Shown: positions 41,017 to 50,280, counted from the stretch's first letter. The stretch: 64,000 nt of DNA from Pseudonocardia sp. ICBG1293 (GCF_020131355.1 NZ_JAHLEL010000038.1:310001-374000); one strand, 5' to 3'. The notes: generated by a model not told the origin, from the letters alone. Translations and numbers: made by a program.

Positions 41017-42240
41017 ATGACCGCCGTGACCCGGCCCGTGCCCGCCTACCCGATGGCGCGACAGTGCCCCTTCGACCCGCCCGCCGAGCTGGCCCGCATC
41101 CGGGACGGCGGGTGCCCCGCCGGGCAGGGCATCGCCCGTGTCCGTATCTGGGACGGCAGCACGCCGTGGCTCGTCACCCGCTACGACGACGTCCGCGCCG
41201 CGCTCGCCGACGAGCGGCTGTCCGCCGACGCCGACCGCGACGGCTACCCGGCCGCGTCGCGGTCGCGCCTCGTGCGCTCCCAGGGGCGCCGGCGCAGCTT
41301 CATCATGATGGACGGCCCCGAGCACGCCCGGCACCGGCGGATGCTCATCGGTGAGTTCACCGTCCGCCGCATCGAGCGCCTCCGACCACTGGTCGAGCAG
41401 ACCGTCACCGAGCTGCTGGACGCCATGGCGGCGGGGGAGAACCCGACCGACCTGGTGCAGGCGTTCGCGCTGCCGCTGCCGTCGCTGGTGATCTGCCACC
41501 TGCTCGGGGTCCCCTACGCCGACCACGCGTTCTTCGAGGCACAGAGCCGGATCATGGTCGACCTGACCTCGGGCGCGGAGGCCTCGGCCGCCGCGTCGGA
41601 CGCGTTGCAGGACTACCTGGCCGGTCTCGTCCGGGCCCGGCTGGACGGGCCGCGCGACGACGTGCTCGGCGGGATGGCCACCCGGGTCGCCGCCGGCGAG
41701 CTCACCGTCGACGAGGCGAGCGCGTCGGCGCTGCTGCTGCTCGTCGCCGGGCACGAGACGACCGCGAACATGATCGCGCTCGGCACGCTCACCCTGCTGC
41801 ACCACCCCGACCAGCTCGCCCTCGTCCGGGACGGTGACGCCACGCAGGTCCGGGCGGCCGTGGAGGAGCTGCTGCGGGTCCTGACCGTGACCCACATCGG
41901 GCGGCGCCGCGTCGCGACGCAGGACGTGGAGATCGGCGGCGTCACGATCCGCGCGGGCGAGGGGGTCGTGCTCGCGGCCGAGTCCGCGAACCGCGACCCC
42001 CGGCAGTGGCCGCACCCGGACGAGGTCGACGTGTCCCGTGGGACGAACCGGCACGTCGCGTTCGGGTTCGGGGTGCACCAGTGCCTGGGGCAGCCGCTGG
42101 CCCGTCTCGAGCTCCGGATCGCCTACCCGGCGCTGCTGCGGCGCTTCCCCGGGCTGCGGGTCACCGTGCCGGACTCGCAGATCGCCTTCCGCGACGACAT
42201 GGCCGTCTACGGCGTGCACGCGCTGCCGGTGGCATTCTAA
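41017..42240 (+). CDS. Cytochrome P450 (canonical, ferredoxin-linked)
   Basis: This P450 of about 407 residues has the full set of motifs: I-helix LLLVAGHETTANM (AGxxT present), ExxR in AAVEELLRVL, and heme loop FGFGVHQCLGQPLAR. It resembles CYP105/CYP107-type soluble actinobacterial P450s. ATG 41017 has GGGA at a suitable distance; ATG 41011 is an alternative. Its TAA overlaps the ferredoxin ATG by one base, so the pair is translationally coupled and should form a working electron chain with a reductase encoded elsewhere. Confidence 0.93.
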   Translation: MTAVTRPVPAYPMARQCPFDPPAELARIRDGGCPAGQGIARVRIWDGSTPWLVTRYDDVRAALADERLSADADRDGYPAASRSRLVRSQGRRRSFIMMDGPEHARHRRMLIGEFTVRRIERLRPLVEQTVTELLDAMAAGENPTDLVQAFALPLPSLVICHLLGVPYADHAFFEAQSRIMVDLTSGAEASAAASDALQDYLAGLVRARLDGPRDDVLGGMATRVAAGELTVDEASASALLLLVAGHETTANMIALGTLTLLHHPDQLALVRDGDATQVRAAVEELLRVLTVTHIGRRRVATQDVEIGGVTIRAGEGVVLAAESANRDPRQWPHPDEVDVSRGTNRHVAFGFGVHQCLGQPLARLELRIAYPALLRRFPGLRVTVPDSQIAFRDDMAVYGVHALPVAF

Positions 42241-42437
42241 TGACCATGCGCGTGATCGTGGACAAGGAACTGTGTATCGGGGCCGGGCAGTGCGTGGTGA
42301 CCGCGCCGGAGGTCTTCGACCAGGACGACGACGGCATCGTCGAGCTGCTGACCGACTCGCCGGCCGAGGGCGACCGGGACGCGGTCAAGGAGGCCGAGCA
42401 CGTCTGCCCGGCCCGCGTCATCAGCGTGGAGGACTGA
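42240..42437 (+). CDS. [3Fe-4S]-type ferredoxin
   Basis: This 65-residue ferredoxin has cluster cysteines in CIGAGQC (C-x5-C) near residue 12 and in HVCPAR near residue 56. The spacing is that of the P450-associated [3Fe-4S] type, in which one cysteine of the CxxCxxC motif is replaced. Its start overlaps the P450 stop, so it is almost certainly the electron donor for that P450. Confidence 0.93.
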   Translation: MTMRVIVDKELCIGAGQCVVTAPEVFDQDDDGIVELLTDSPAEGDRDAVKEAEHVCPARVISVED

Positions 42438-42443
42438 GCCCGT

Positions 42444-43172
42444 TCAGGCGGTGCCGACCCCGATCAGCATCCCGACCAGGTAGGTCGCGCCCGCGGCGAT
42501 CGCGCCGAACGCGAGCTGGCGCAGCGCGGCCGACCACCAGGACCAGGAGGTGAACCGCGAGGTCAGCGCCCCGGCGACGAGCAGCCCCAGCCCGCCGACG
42601 GCCAGCCCGAGCGCGAGCGAGCCGAACCCGAGCAGGAACGTCACCAGCGGGATCAGGCCGCCGACGGCGAACGCGGCGAACGACGACGTCGCCGCCACCC
42701 AGGGCGACGGCTTGTCGTCCAGGCTCACCCCCAGCTCCTGGCTGACGTGCATCCGCAGCGCCAGCTCGGGATCACGGTGCACCTCGCGGGACACCGCGTC
42801 GGCGGTCTGCTCGGACAGGCCCATCTCCCGGAACCGTGCGGCGAGCTCGTGCTGCTCGGCGCGCGGGTGCTGGGCCAGCTCGCGGCGCTCGACGGCCGCC
42901 TCGGCGTCGAGGGCGTCGTTCTGCGTGCCGACCGAGGCGAACTCGCCGAGTGCCATCGAGAACGCCCCGGCGACGACGCCCGCGAGCCCGGTCAGCACGA
43001 TCAGGTCGCGGTCCGCGCCGCCGCCCCCGACCCCCGCGACCAGCGCGATCGTGGTGACCAGGCCGTCCATCGCCCCGAAGGTGGCCGCGCGCAGCCAGCC
43101 GCCGGAGACGTCCCGGTGGGAATGGTCGTGGTGGTGGTCGGCGAGCTCCGCCTCCAGCTCCGGATCGTTCAC
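42444..43172 (-). CDS. VIT1/CCC1-family iron/manganese transporter
   Basis: This 242-residue protein starts with a His-rich segment (ADHHHDHSHRD). It has the VIT1 layout: two helices around ATFGAMDGLVTTIALVAGV and GLAGVVAGAFSMALGEFASVGTQND, then a cytoplasmic metal-binding helical region (HELAARFREMGLSEQTADAV), then three C-terminal helices. Family members move Fe2+ or Mn2+ out of the cytosol. It is divergent from the photolyase gene. Confidence 0.88.
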   Translation of the reverse strand: MNDPELEAELADHHHDHSHRDVSGGWLRAATFGAMDGLVTTIALVAGVGGGGADRDLIVLTGLAGVVAGAFSMALGEFASVGTQNDALDAEAAVERRELAQHPRAEQHELAARFREMGLSEQTADAVSREVHRDPELALRMHVSQELGVSLDDKPSPWVAATSSFAAFAVGGLIPLVTFLLGFGSLALGLAVGGLGLLVAGALTSRFTSWSWWSAALRQLAFGAIAAGATYLVGMLIGVGTA

Positions 43173-43237
43173 GGATGCAACAGTAGGGCGCCTCCGCTCG
43201 CCGCGCGGTGCCGTGCGACCACCCCGACACTGGGGCG

Positions 43238-44728
43238 ATGTCGTCGCAGGACCCGGCCCCGCTCTGGCTGTTCGCCGACCAGCTCGGCCCGCACGTGTGG
43301 GACACCGAGGAGTTCGCCGACCGTGAGGTGGTGATCGTCGAGTCCACCCGCGCGCTGGGCAGGCGGCGCCACCACCGGCAGAAGCTGCACCTGGTGCTCT
43401 CCGGGATGCGCCACCTCGCCGACCGGCTCGGGGACCGCGCCACCTACCTGCGCACCGGGACCTACCGCGAGGCGCTGGAGAAGGTCGGTCGCCCGGTGGT
43501 GGTGCACCAGCCGACGTCGTTCCCGGCCTCGGACATGGTCCGCCGGTTCGCGAGGGAGGGGCTGGTCACCGAGGTCCGGCCCACGCCGACGTTCGCCCTG
43601 TCGAAGCAGGACTTCGACGACTGGGCGGGCGACCGCGACACCTTCCGGATGGAGGACTTCTACCGCGCCCAGCGCGAGCGGTTCTCGATCCTGATGGACG
43701 CCGACGCACCCGTCGGTGGGAAGTGGAACTTCGACCACGACAACCGCGAGGCCCCGCCCAAGGGCTCCGACACCCTCGACGTGAAGGCCCCGTGGACACC
43801 CCGCGAGGACGAGATCGACGAGCGCGTGCGCGCCGACCTCGACGCCGCGGACCACCCGACCGTCGGCGTCGACGGGCCACGCCGCTTCGCCGTCACCCAC
43901 GACGAGGCCACCCGGGCCCTGCGCCACTTCGTACGCCACCGTCTCGACACCTTCGGTCCCTACGAGGACGCGGTGCTCGCGCAGGACTGGGCTATGGCGC
44001 ACTCGCTGCTGTCGGTGCCGATGAACCTCGGTGTGCTGCACCCGCTGGAGGCCGTGCACGCCGCCGAGCAGGCCTACCACGACGGGACCGCACGGCTGTC
44101 CAGCGTCGAGGGCTTCGTGCGCCAGGTCATCGGCTGGCGGGAGTACGTCTGGCAGCTGTACTGGCGTTTCGGCCGCGGCTACACCCGGCGCAACCACCTG
44201 CGCGCCCGCAGCCCGCTGCCGGACTGGTGGACCGAGCTGGACGCCGACGCCGTCACCGCGAACTGCCTGTCGCACGCGCTGGCCGGGGTCCGCGACCGTG
44301 GCTGGACCCACCACATCCCGCGGCTGATGATCCTGGGCAACCACGCCATGCAGCGCGGCTACCGGCCCGCCGAGCTGAACGAGTGGTTCGCGACGTCGTT
44401 CGTCGACGGGTTCGCCTGGGTGATGCCCGCCAACGTCATCGGCATGAGCCAGCACGCCGACGGCGGCCGGATGGCCACCAAGCCCTACGCCTCCGGCGGC
44501 GCCTACATCGACCGGATGACCGACTTCTGCTCCGGTTGCGCGTTCGACCCGAAGGTGCGGGTAGGGGAGAACGCGTGCCCGTTCACGGCGGGCTACTGGC
44601 AGTTCGTGCACCGCCACGAGGAGCTGATGGCGGCCAACAACCGCACCGCCCGCGCCGTCGCCACCATGAAACGGCTGACCGACCTCGACGCGCTGCTGGA
44701 GCAGGAGTCCGCCCGCGAGGAGTTCTGA
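43238..44728 (+). CDS. Iron-sulfur bacterial cryptochrome/photolyase (FeS-BCP, PhrB-like)
   Basis: This 496-residue protein starts PLWLFADQLGPHVW, typical of deoxyribodipyrimidine photolyase-related proteins. It has the FAD-binding region with RQVIGWREYVWQLYW, TANCLSHALAGVRDRGWTHHIPRLMILGNHAMQRG and FVDGFAWVMPANVIGMSQHADGGRMATKPYASGGAYIDRM. Cysteines in that region and in DFCSGCAFDP and NACPF are the expected [4Fe-4S] ligands. The family repairs (6-4) photoproducts. The start may be leaderless, with GACACT 7 nt upstream as at the S4 gene. Confidence 0.93.
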   Translation: MSSQDPAPLWLFADQLGPHVWDTEEFADREVVIVESTRALGRRRHHRQKLHLVLSGMRHLADRLGDRATYLRTGTYREALEKVGRPVVVHQPTSFPASDMVRRFAREGLVTEVRPTPTFALSKQDFDDWAGDRDTFRMEDFYRAQRERFSILMDADAPVGGKWNFDHDNREAPPKGSDTLDVKAPWTPREDEIDERVRADLDAADHPTVGVDGPRRFAVTHDEATRALRHFVRHRLDTFGPYEDAVLAQDWAMAHSLLSVPMNLGVLHPLEAVHAAEQAYHDGTARLSSVEGFVRQVIGWREYVWQLYWRFGRGYTRRNHLRARSPLPDWWTELDADAVTANCLSHALAGVRDRGWTHHIPRLMILGNHAMQRGYRPAELNEWFATSFVDGFAWVMPANVIGMSQHADGGRMATKPYASGGAYIDRMTDFCSGCAFDPKVRVGENACPFTAGYWQFVHRHEELMAANNRTARAVATMKRLTDLDALLEQESAREEF

Positions 44729-44742
44729 CCCGGCGGGATCGC

Positions 44743-44748
44743 TAGGCT
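44743..44748 (+). promoter_or_regulatory. -10 element TAGGCT of a leaderless operon
   Basis: TAGGCT lies 8 nt before GTG 44757, with no ribosome binding site between, and serves the MauE/DsbA-like pair. Confidence 0.45.
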
Positions 44749-44756
44749 CCCCGGTC

Positions 44757-45302
44757 GTGACCGCAGCCCGCCCGCTCGACGTGCTGGGCACCGTGCTGCG
44801 GCTCGGCCTCGCCGCGGTCTGGCTGGTGTCGGGGGTCCTCAAGCTGTCCGAGCCGTTCACCACGGCCGTCGCCGTCGCCGCGTACCGGGTGCTGCCCGAC
44901 GCACTGGTCGTGCCGGTGGCCACGCTGCTGCCGCCGGTGGAGATCGCGCTCGGGCTGCTGCTGCTCGCCGGTCTCGCCACCCGGCTCGCCGCGGTGGTGG
45001 GCACGGTGCTGCTCGTCGCGTTCGTCGCCGGCCTGGTGCAGGCGTGGGCGCGCGGGCTGGCGATCGACTGCGGCTGCTTCGGCGGCGGCGGGCCGGTCGA
45101 CCCCGACGACACCCGCTACGGCCCGTCCCTGCTGCGCGACCTCGCCTTCACCGCGGCCGCGGTGTTCCTGGCGGTGCGCCCGCGGACGCTGCTGTCGCTC
45201 GACGGACGCGCGGAGCGGGCCGGGCGCCGGGCCGACGAACGGGTCCCGGCACACGACCACCACGACCGGCGGGGGCCGGCGGACGCGACGGAGGAACGTT
45301 GA
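44757..45302 (+). CDS. MauE/DoxX-like membrane protein
   Basis: This 181-residue protein has four membrane helices (VLRLGLAAVWLVSGVLKL, VVPVATLLPPVEIALGLLLLAGL, AAVVGTVLLVAFVAGLVQAW, DLAFTAAAVFLAVRP) and a CGCFGGG motif at the end of helix 3. This is the pattern of MauE-type proteins thought to pass electrons to periplasmic thioredoxins. A His/Asp/Arg-rich tail follows. The stop overlaps the DsbA-like ATG by one base, supporting joint function. Confidence 0.87.
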   Translation: MTAARPLDVLGTVLRLGLAAVWLVSGVLKLSEPFTTAVAVAAYRVLPDALVVPVATLLPPVEIALGLLLLAGLATRLAAVVGTVLLVAFVAGLVQAWARGLAIDCGCFGGGGPVDPDDTRYGPSLLRDLAFTAAAVFLAVRPRTLLSLDGRAERAGRRADERVPAHDHHDRRGPADATEER

Positions 45303-46039
45303 TGGGACAGGACGAGCGCCGGCGCAGGGAGGCCGCGCAGGCGCGGCTGCAGGCGGCCGGGATCAGCGCACCGCGCACGGCGAGCCCATTGCGCCGCAAC
45401 CTCGGCATCGGTGCGCTGGTGCTGGTCATCGCGCTGGCCACCGGGGTCTACGTCCTGTGGCAGAACTACTCCAAGGCGACCGCGGCGACCTATCCGGTGA
45501 CCCGCGACGGGGTCGTGGTGAAGGCCGGGAACCAGAACGCCCCGCGGACCGTGGACCTGTACGAGGACTACCTGTGTCCGGCCTGCAAGCAGCTGGAGAA
45601 CGGGGTCGGTGCCCAGCTCACCACCGCGCTGAACGAGGGCAGGGTCAGGATCAACTACCACCACGTCGTCATCCTCGACGAGCGCTCGACCCCGCCCGGC
45701 TACTCGACCCGCGCCGGCAACGCCGCGCTGTGCGCCGCCGACGCGGGCATCTTCCCGGCCTACCACTCCCGGCTCTACGCCGACCAGCCCGTCGAGGGCA
45801 GCGCCGGCAGGTCGGTCCCGGACCTGATCGAGCTCGGCACCGAGCTGGGGGCCCAGGGCGACTTCGCGGGCTGTGTCACCCGGCAGGAGAACAGCCGGGC
45901 GATCGCGGACGCGACGACGGCCGCCGTGGCGGACCCGCGGGTGGCCCCGGGGGGCCGGTTCGGGACCCCGACCGTGGTGATCGACGGCGTCAAGATGGAT
46001 CTGAGCAACGGGGACTGGCTGTCGCGGGTGACGGGCTGA
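45302..46039 (+). CDS. Membrane-anchored DsbA-like thioredoxin-fold protein
   Basis: This 245-residue protein has a cytoplasmic basic N-terminus, one membrane anchor (NLGIGALVLVIALATGVYVLW, residues about 38-58) and an extracytoplasmic DsbA domain with the redox motif CPAC in LYEDYLCPACKQLENG and the cis-Pro loop GTPTVVIDG. It is similar to the mycobacterial secreted DsbA-like proteins. With the MauE-like partner it should form or isomerise disulfides in exported proteins. Its 3' end overlaps the convergent YczE gene by 50 bp. Confidence 0.9.
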   Translation: MGQDERRRREAAQARLQAAGISAPRTASPLRRNLGIGALVLVIALATGVYVLWQNYSKATAATYPVTRDGVVVKAGNQNAPRTVDLYEDYLCPACKQLENGVGAQLTTALNEGRVRINYHHVVILDERSTPPGYSTRAGNAALCAADAGIFPAYHSRLYADQPVEGSAGRSVPDLIELGTELGAQGDFAGCVTRQENSRAIADATTAAVADPRVAPGGRFGTPTVVIDGVKMDLSNGDWLSRVTG

Positions 46040-46655
46040 CCGTCCCCACGGTGGCGTACGGCAGGAACCACTGGACCAGCGGCCCCACGGTGAGCGCGTA
46101 GACCACCGTCACCGGACCGAAGACGCCGCCGAGCAGCCATCCGACCAGCACGACCGTCGCCTCGATCGCGGTCCGCACCAGCCGCACCGACAGCCCGGTG
46201 CGGGCCGCGAGCCCGGTCATCAGCCCGTCCCGCGGGCCCGGCCCCAGGCCGACCCCGATGTAGGCCGCCGTCGCCGCCGCGTTCAGCACGATCCCGGTGG
46301 CGGCGAACGCCACCCGCAGCCACAGCGACTGCGGGGTGGGCAGCACCGCGAGCGCCAGGTCCACCGTGACCCCGATGACGACGACGTTGGCCACCGTGCC
46401 GATCCCCGGCCGTTCCCGCAGCGGGACCCACAGCAGCAGCACCCCGACGGCGACGACGACGGTGACCGCGCCCACCGACAGCGTCGTCCGGCCGGCCACG
46501 CCCTGGTGGAACACGTCCCAGGGGGTCGACCCGAGGGTCGCGCGCATCGTCAGCGCCATCGAGACCCCGTAGGCGACGAGGCCGGGCACGAGCTGGGTGA
46601 GCCGCCGGGTGCGCCGCGGCATCCGCAGCGACCAGCGGGAGCTGTCGATCGTCAC
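45990..46655 (-). CDS. YczE/YitT-type membrane protein
   Basis: This protein of about 221 residues has five predicted membrane helices. The N-terminus LVPGLVAYGVSMALTMRATLGSTPWDVFHQGVA is the YczE family signature, followed by the conserved GLGPGPRDGLMTGLAARTG loop. Such genes are commonly paired with a divergent MocR-type regulator, as here. GTG 46655 is the likely start; the frame is open to 46676. The function is not established, though transport is suspected. Confidence 0.82.
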   Translation of the reverse strand: MTIDSSRWSLRMPRRTRRLTQLVPGLVAYGVSMALTMRATLGSTPWDVFHQGVAGRTTLSVGAVTVVVAVGVLLLWVPLRERPGIGTVANVVVIGVTVDLALAVLPTPQSLWLRVAFAATGIVLNAAATAAYIGVGLGPGPRDGLMTGLAARTGLSVRLVRTAIEATVVLVGWLLGGVFGPVTVVYALTVGPLVQWFLPYATVGTVSPSPATASPRCSDPS

Positions 46656-46674
46656 GAGATGGCATGCTGCTCCC

Positions 46675-46716
46675 ACCGGTGGCCTGTCGTCACCGGTCCA
46701 CTGAGCGGAAAGTGGA
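46675..46716. promoter_or_regulatory. Operator region between YczE and MocR genes
   Basis: TCCACT (46697-46702) and AGTGGA (46711-46716) form an inverted repeat with an 8-bp spacer, and CACCGGT is repeated directly at about 46675 and 46691. Such repeats between a MocR gene and its divergent target are typical operators of this regulator group. Confidence 0.5.
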
Positions 46717-46722
46717 TCGAGT

Positions 46723-48186
46723 ATGACCGAGGGAATCGGCGCGGCGCGGCTGGCCGCGCTGTGCGGTGACGTCCACGGCGGGCGCGGTCCCGCCTACCGG
46801 GTGCTGGCCGACGCGGTACGCGTCCTGACCGGCGACGGCCGGCTCCCCTCGGGCACCCGGCTGCCCGCGGAGCGGACGCTGGCCGAGGTGTTGGGCGTCA
46901 GCCGGGTCACCGTCGCGCGGGCCTACCGGGACCTGCGCGACGACGGCTGGGCCGACGCCCGGCACGGCGCCGGGACCTGGGTGCGGCTGCCGGACCGCAC
47001 CGGCGGCGTCGACGGCGTGTGGGCGCCCGGGCCGGTCGAGCACGGCACGATCGACCTCGCCCACGCCGCACCCGCCGCGCCCGCGGTACTGCCGGGCCTG
47101 GTGTCGCGGGCGGTCGAGCGCGGTGCGGCCGAGCTGGCCGGACACGGCTACGGCCCGGACGGGCTGCCCGCGTTGCGCGCCGCGATCGCCGACCGCTTCA
47201 CCGCCCGGGGGCTGCCGACCGGTCCGGAGCAGGTCGTCGTGACCGGTGGCGCACTGCAGGCCGTCGGGATCGTCGTCGCCGAGCTCGCCGGCCCGGGGGA
47301 CCGAGTGCTCGTGGAGCACCCCACGTACCCGTCGGCGCTCGACGTCGTCGCCGACGCGGGCGCGGCCGCCGCGCCCGTCTCGGTGGACGGCCCCGGCGCG
47401 GCACCGCAGACCGTGCTGCCGCGGGCCGCCCGGCAGACCGCGGCCCGGGTCGCGTACCTGATGGCCGACTTCCAGAATCCCACCGGCCGGCTGCTCGACG
47501 ACGACGCCCGCGCCCGGCTCGTGCAGCGTCTCGCCCGCCAGGGGACGGTGTGCCTGGTCGACGAGACCTTCGTCGAGCTGGATCTGCGCGAGGGGGCCAC
47601 GGGGCCGCTGCCGTGTGCCGCACACGCCACCGGCCCCGACGACGTGGTGACCGTCGGCGGGCTGAGCAAGATCGTCTGGGGTGGGTTGCGGATCGGCTGG
47701 ATCCGGGCCGGCCGCGAACGCGCCGCGCGGATGCGACGACGTCTGGCCCGCGCCCAGCTGGCGCTTCCGGTGCTGGAGCAGCTGGTCGCCGTGGAGGTGC
47801 TGGAGCGGCTCGCCGCGCTGCGCGCCGAACGGGTCGCGATGCTGCGCACCCGCCGTGACCTCCTGGTCGCCGAGCTCGCCGTGGCCCTGCCGGACTGGCG
47901 GTTCACCGTGCCCGACGGCGGGCTGGCCCTGTGGTGCGACCTCGGCGGGCACGTCTCCACCGCGTTGACCGCGGCGGCCCCGCGGCACGGGCTGGTGCTG
48001 GCGCCCGGCCCGCGGTTCGGCGCCGGGCACGCGTTCACCGACCGGCTGCGGGTGCCGTTCACCCACCCCGGCCCGGTGCTGACCGAGGCGGTGCGCCGGC
48101 TCGCCCGCACCGTCGCCGACGTCGGCGGCCCCGCGGCCCGGACCGTTGCCGCCGACCCGGCGACCCGGGCCGGCGTCGTCGTCTGA
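46723..48186 (+). CDS. MocR-type regulator (GntR DNA-binding plus aminotransferase-like domain)
   Basis: This 487-residue protein has an N-terminal GntR winged helix (GRLPSGTRLPAERTLAEVLGVSRVTVARAYRDLRDDGW) and a C-terminal class I aminotransferase-like domain. The latter includes GYGPDGLPALRAAIADRF, the ADFQNPTGRLL turn and the PLP lysine in GGLSKIVWGGLRIGWI. The PLP domain senses rather than catalyses. It is divergent from the YczE gene, its probable target. The 3' end lies 4 bp from the convergent gluconate permease gene. Confidence 0.92.
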   Translation: MTEGIGAARLAALCGDVHGGRGPAYRVLADAVRVLTGDGRLPSGTRLPAERTLAEVLGVSRVTVARAYRDLRDDGWADARHGAGTWVRLPDRTGGVDGVWAPGPVEHGTIDLAHAAPAAPAVLPGLVSRAVERGAAELAGHGYGPDGLPALRAAIADRFTARGLPTGPEQVVVTGGALQAVGIVVAELAGPGDRVLVEHPTYPSALDVVADAGAAAAPVSVDGPGAAPQTVLPRAARQTAARVAYLMADFQNPTGRLLDDDARARLVQRLARQGTVCLVDETFVELDLREGATGPLPCAAHATGPDDVVTVGGLSKIVWGGLRIGWIRAGRERAARMRRRLARAQLALPVLEQLVAVEVLERLAALRAERVAMLRTRRDLLVAELAVALPDWRFTVPDGGLALWCDLGGHVSTALTAAAPRHGLVLAPGPRFGAGHAFTDRLRVPFTHPGPVLTEAVRRLARTVADVGGPAARTVAADPATRAGVVV

Positions 48187-48190
48187 GCGG

Positions 48191-49669
48191 TCAGACCACC
48201 AGGTCGACCAGCAGCACCAGGACCAGGCCGGAGACCGAGATGATCGTCTCCATGATCGACCAGGTTCTGATGTTCTGGCCGACGGTGAGTCCGAAGTACT
48301 CCTTGACCAGCCAGAACCCGGCGTCGTTGACGTGGGAGAAGAACAGCGACCCCGCGCCGATCGCCAGCACCAGCAGCGAGGTCTGGGTCGGGTCGAGCGT
48401 CGGCAGCAGCGGGACGAGGATGCCCGCGGCGGTCACCGTCGCGACGGTCGCCGACCCGGTCGCGAGCCGGATGGCCACCGCCACCAGCCAGCCCAGCAGC
48501 AGCGCGGACATCCCCGCGCCGGTGGCCCCGCCGGCGATCATCGCCCCGATGCCGGTGTCCACGAGGGTCTGCTTGAACCCGCCGCCCGCGGCGACGATCA
48601 GCACGATCCCGGCGATCGCGGGCAGCGACGTCTCCAGTGACCCCATGATCCCGCTGCGGTTCATCCCGGAGCCGGTGCCGAGGGTGACCATCGCGACCAG
48701 CACCGAGAGCAGCAGCGCGACGAGCGGGGTGCCGACGAAGTCCAGGGCGGCGCGCACCGGGTTGCCCTCGGCTGCGGCGATGTCGCCGACGGCCTTGCCC
48801 ATCATCAGCACGACCGGCAGCAGGACGGTGCACAGCGTGGCGGCGAACCCGGGCCGGTGGGTCGGTCCGCCCTGCGGGGCGTCGGCCGGTCCGGCGCCGC
48901 CGTTACGGCCGTCACTGCCGTCGGTGCCGTCGCTGCCGTCGGTGACACCGGTGCCGGTGCCGGCCGCGACCCGGGACTCGAACAGCGCGGGCGGGGCGAC
49001 GTCGACCCAGCGGGCGGCCACCTTCGCGAACAGCGGACCCGCCAGCACGACCACCGGTACCGAGACGAGCACGCCGAGGACCAGGGTGATGCCCAGGTCG
49101 GCATCGAGGATGCCGATCGCGGCGAGCGGACCGGGGTGCGGCGGGACGAGGCCGTGCATCGCCGACAGCCCGGCCAGCGCCGGGATGCCGACGGCGATCA
49201 GCGAGACCCGGGCGCGCCGCGCCACCAGGAAGATCACCGGCATCAGGATGACCAGGCCGATCTCGAAGAACATCGGCAGGCCGATCAGCGCGCCGACGGC
49301 GGCCATCGCCCACGGCAGCGTCCGCGGTCCCGAGCGGGACACGATCGTGTCGACCAGCCGGTCGGCGCCCCCGGAGTCGGCGAGGAGCTTGCCGAACATC
49401 GCCCCCAGCGCGATCAGCGTGCCGACGCTCGCCGCGGTGGAGCCGAAGCCGTCGGAGAAGGACTCCACGGCGTCGCCCATCGACAGGCCCGCGACGCCCG
49501 CGACCAGCAGCGAGCCGATGGTCAGCGCCAGGAACGGGTGCAGCGAGAACTGGGTGATCAGCAGGACCAGTGCGACGATGCCGACCAGCGCCGCGGTGAC
49601 CAGGCGGCCCGCGGAGGCGACCGGCTGGACCTGCTCCGCGGCCAGGACGAGCGCCGGGTGCAGGGTCAC
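48191..49669 (-). CDS. GntP-family gluconate permease
   Basis: This 492-residue membrane protein has about twelve to fourteen helices. Family segments include FLALTIGSLLVAGVAGLS, GMFGKLLADSGGADRLVDTIV, GLPMFFEIGLVILMPVIFLVARR, GLVPPHPGPLAAI and SHVNDAGFWLVKEYFGL. A Gly/Asp/Ser-rich loop (about residues 235-270) is an unusual low-complexity insert. It imports gluconate by proton symport. GTG 49669 overlaps the gluconokinase stop by 4 bp. Confidence 0.93.
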   Translation of the reverse strand: MTLHPALVLAAEQVQPVASAGRLVTAALVGIVALVLLITQFSLHPFLALTIGSLLVAGVAGLSMGDAVESFSDGFGSTAASVGTLIALGAMFGKLLADSGGADRLVDTIVSRSGPRTLPWAMAAVGALIGLPMFFEIGLVILMPVIFLVARRARVSLIAVGIPALAGLSAMHGLVPPHPGPLAAIGILDADLGITLVLGVLVSVPVVVLAGPLFAKVAARWVDVAPPALFESRVAAGTGTGVTDGSDGTDGSDGRNGGAGPADAPQGGPTHRPGFAATLCTVLLPVVLMMGKAVGDIAAAEGNPVRAALDFVGTPLVALLLSVLVAMVTLGTGSGMNRSGIMGSLETSLPAIAGIVLIVAAGGGFKQTLVDTGIGAMIAGGATGAGMSALLLGWLVAVAIRLATGSATVATVTAAGILVPLLPTLDPTQTSLLVLAIGAGSLFFSHVNDAGFWLVKEYFGLTVGQNIRTWSIMETIISVSGLVLVLLVDLVV

Positions 49670-50190
49670 CGGGACACCTCCGCCCGGGTGCGGGCGACCG
49701 CGCCCGCCACGATCTCCTCGACCGGCAGCCGGATGTCCAGGGTGGTCCCGGCCTCGTCCTCGGCCAGCGGTTCGAGGGTGGCGAGCTGGGAGTCGAGCAG
49801 CGCGGTCGGCATGAAGTGCCCGGAGCGGCCGTTCATCCGGTCGGCGAGCACGGCGCCGTCCCCGGACAGGTGCACGAACACCGTCGACGGCGCCTGCGCG
49901 CGCAACCGGTCGCGGTAGGTGCGGCGCAGCGCCGAGCAGGCGACGACGAGCCCGGTGCCGGTGTGCTCGGCCAGCCGGGCACCGACGGCGTCGAGCCAGG
50001 GCTCGCGGTCGGTGTCGGTGAGCGGGACGCCCGCCTGCATCTTCGCGACGTTGGCGGCCGGGTGCAGGCTGTCGGCGTCGGTGAACCCGACACCGAGGGC
50101 GTCGGCGAGGGCGGCGCCGACGGTGGACTTCCCCGAGCCGGACACCCCCATCACGACGACGAGGGGAGGGGGTGGTGGCTGCTGCGTCAC
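49666..50190 (-). CDS. gntK: Gluconokinase
   Basis: This 174-residue kinase has the P-loop MGVSGSGKST near residue 14, then the gluconate-specific FTDADSLHPAANVAKMQAGVPLTDTDREPWL and VACSALRRTYRDRLR, and ends with the LPVEEIVAGAV segment. It phosphorylates gluconate to 6-phosphogluconate for the pentose phosphate pathway. It is the first gene of a two-gene operon with the GntP permease and is divergent from a FadR-type regulator. Confidence 0.95.
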   Translation of the reverse strand: MTQQPPPPPLVVVMGVSGSGKSTVGAALADALGVGFTDADSLHPAANVAKMQAGVPLTDTDREPWLDAVGARLAEHTGTGLVVACSALRRTYRDRLRAQAPSTVFVHLSGDGAVLADRMNGRSGHFMPTALLDSQLATLEPLAEDEAGTTLDIRLPVEEIVAGAVARTRAEVSR

Positions 50191-50269
50191 TGCATCGGCT
50201 CCTCACGGTGTGGCGACATCGGCACGCGGACCGGGGATACCCGCCCGTGGCACGACCAGGGTCGGCGAT

Positions 50270-50280
50270 AAGTACTACTT
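50270..50280. promoter_or_regulatory. Palindrome in the gluconate operon control region
   Basis: AAGTA-C-TACTT is a perfect palindrome in an AT-rich stretch between divergent gntK and the FadR-type regulator gene. It is the best candidate operator for that regulator. Confidence 0.5.
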
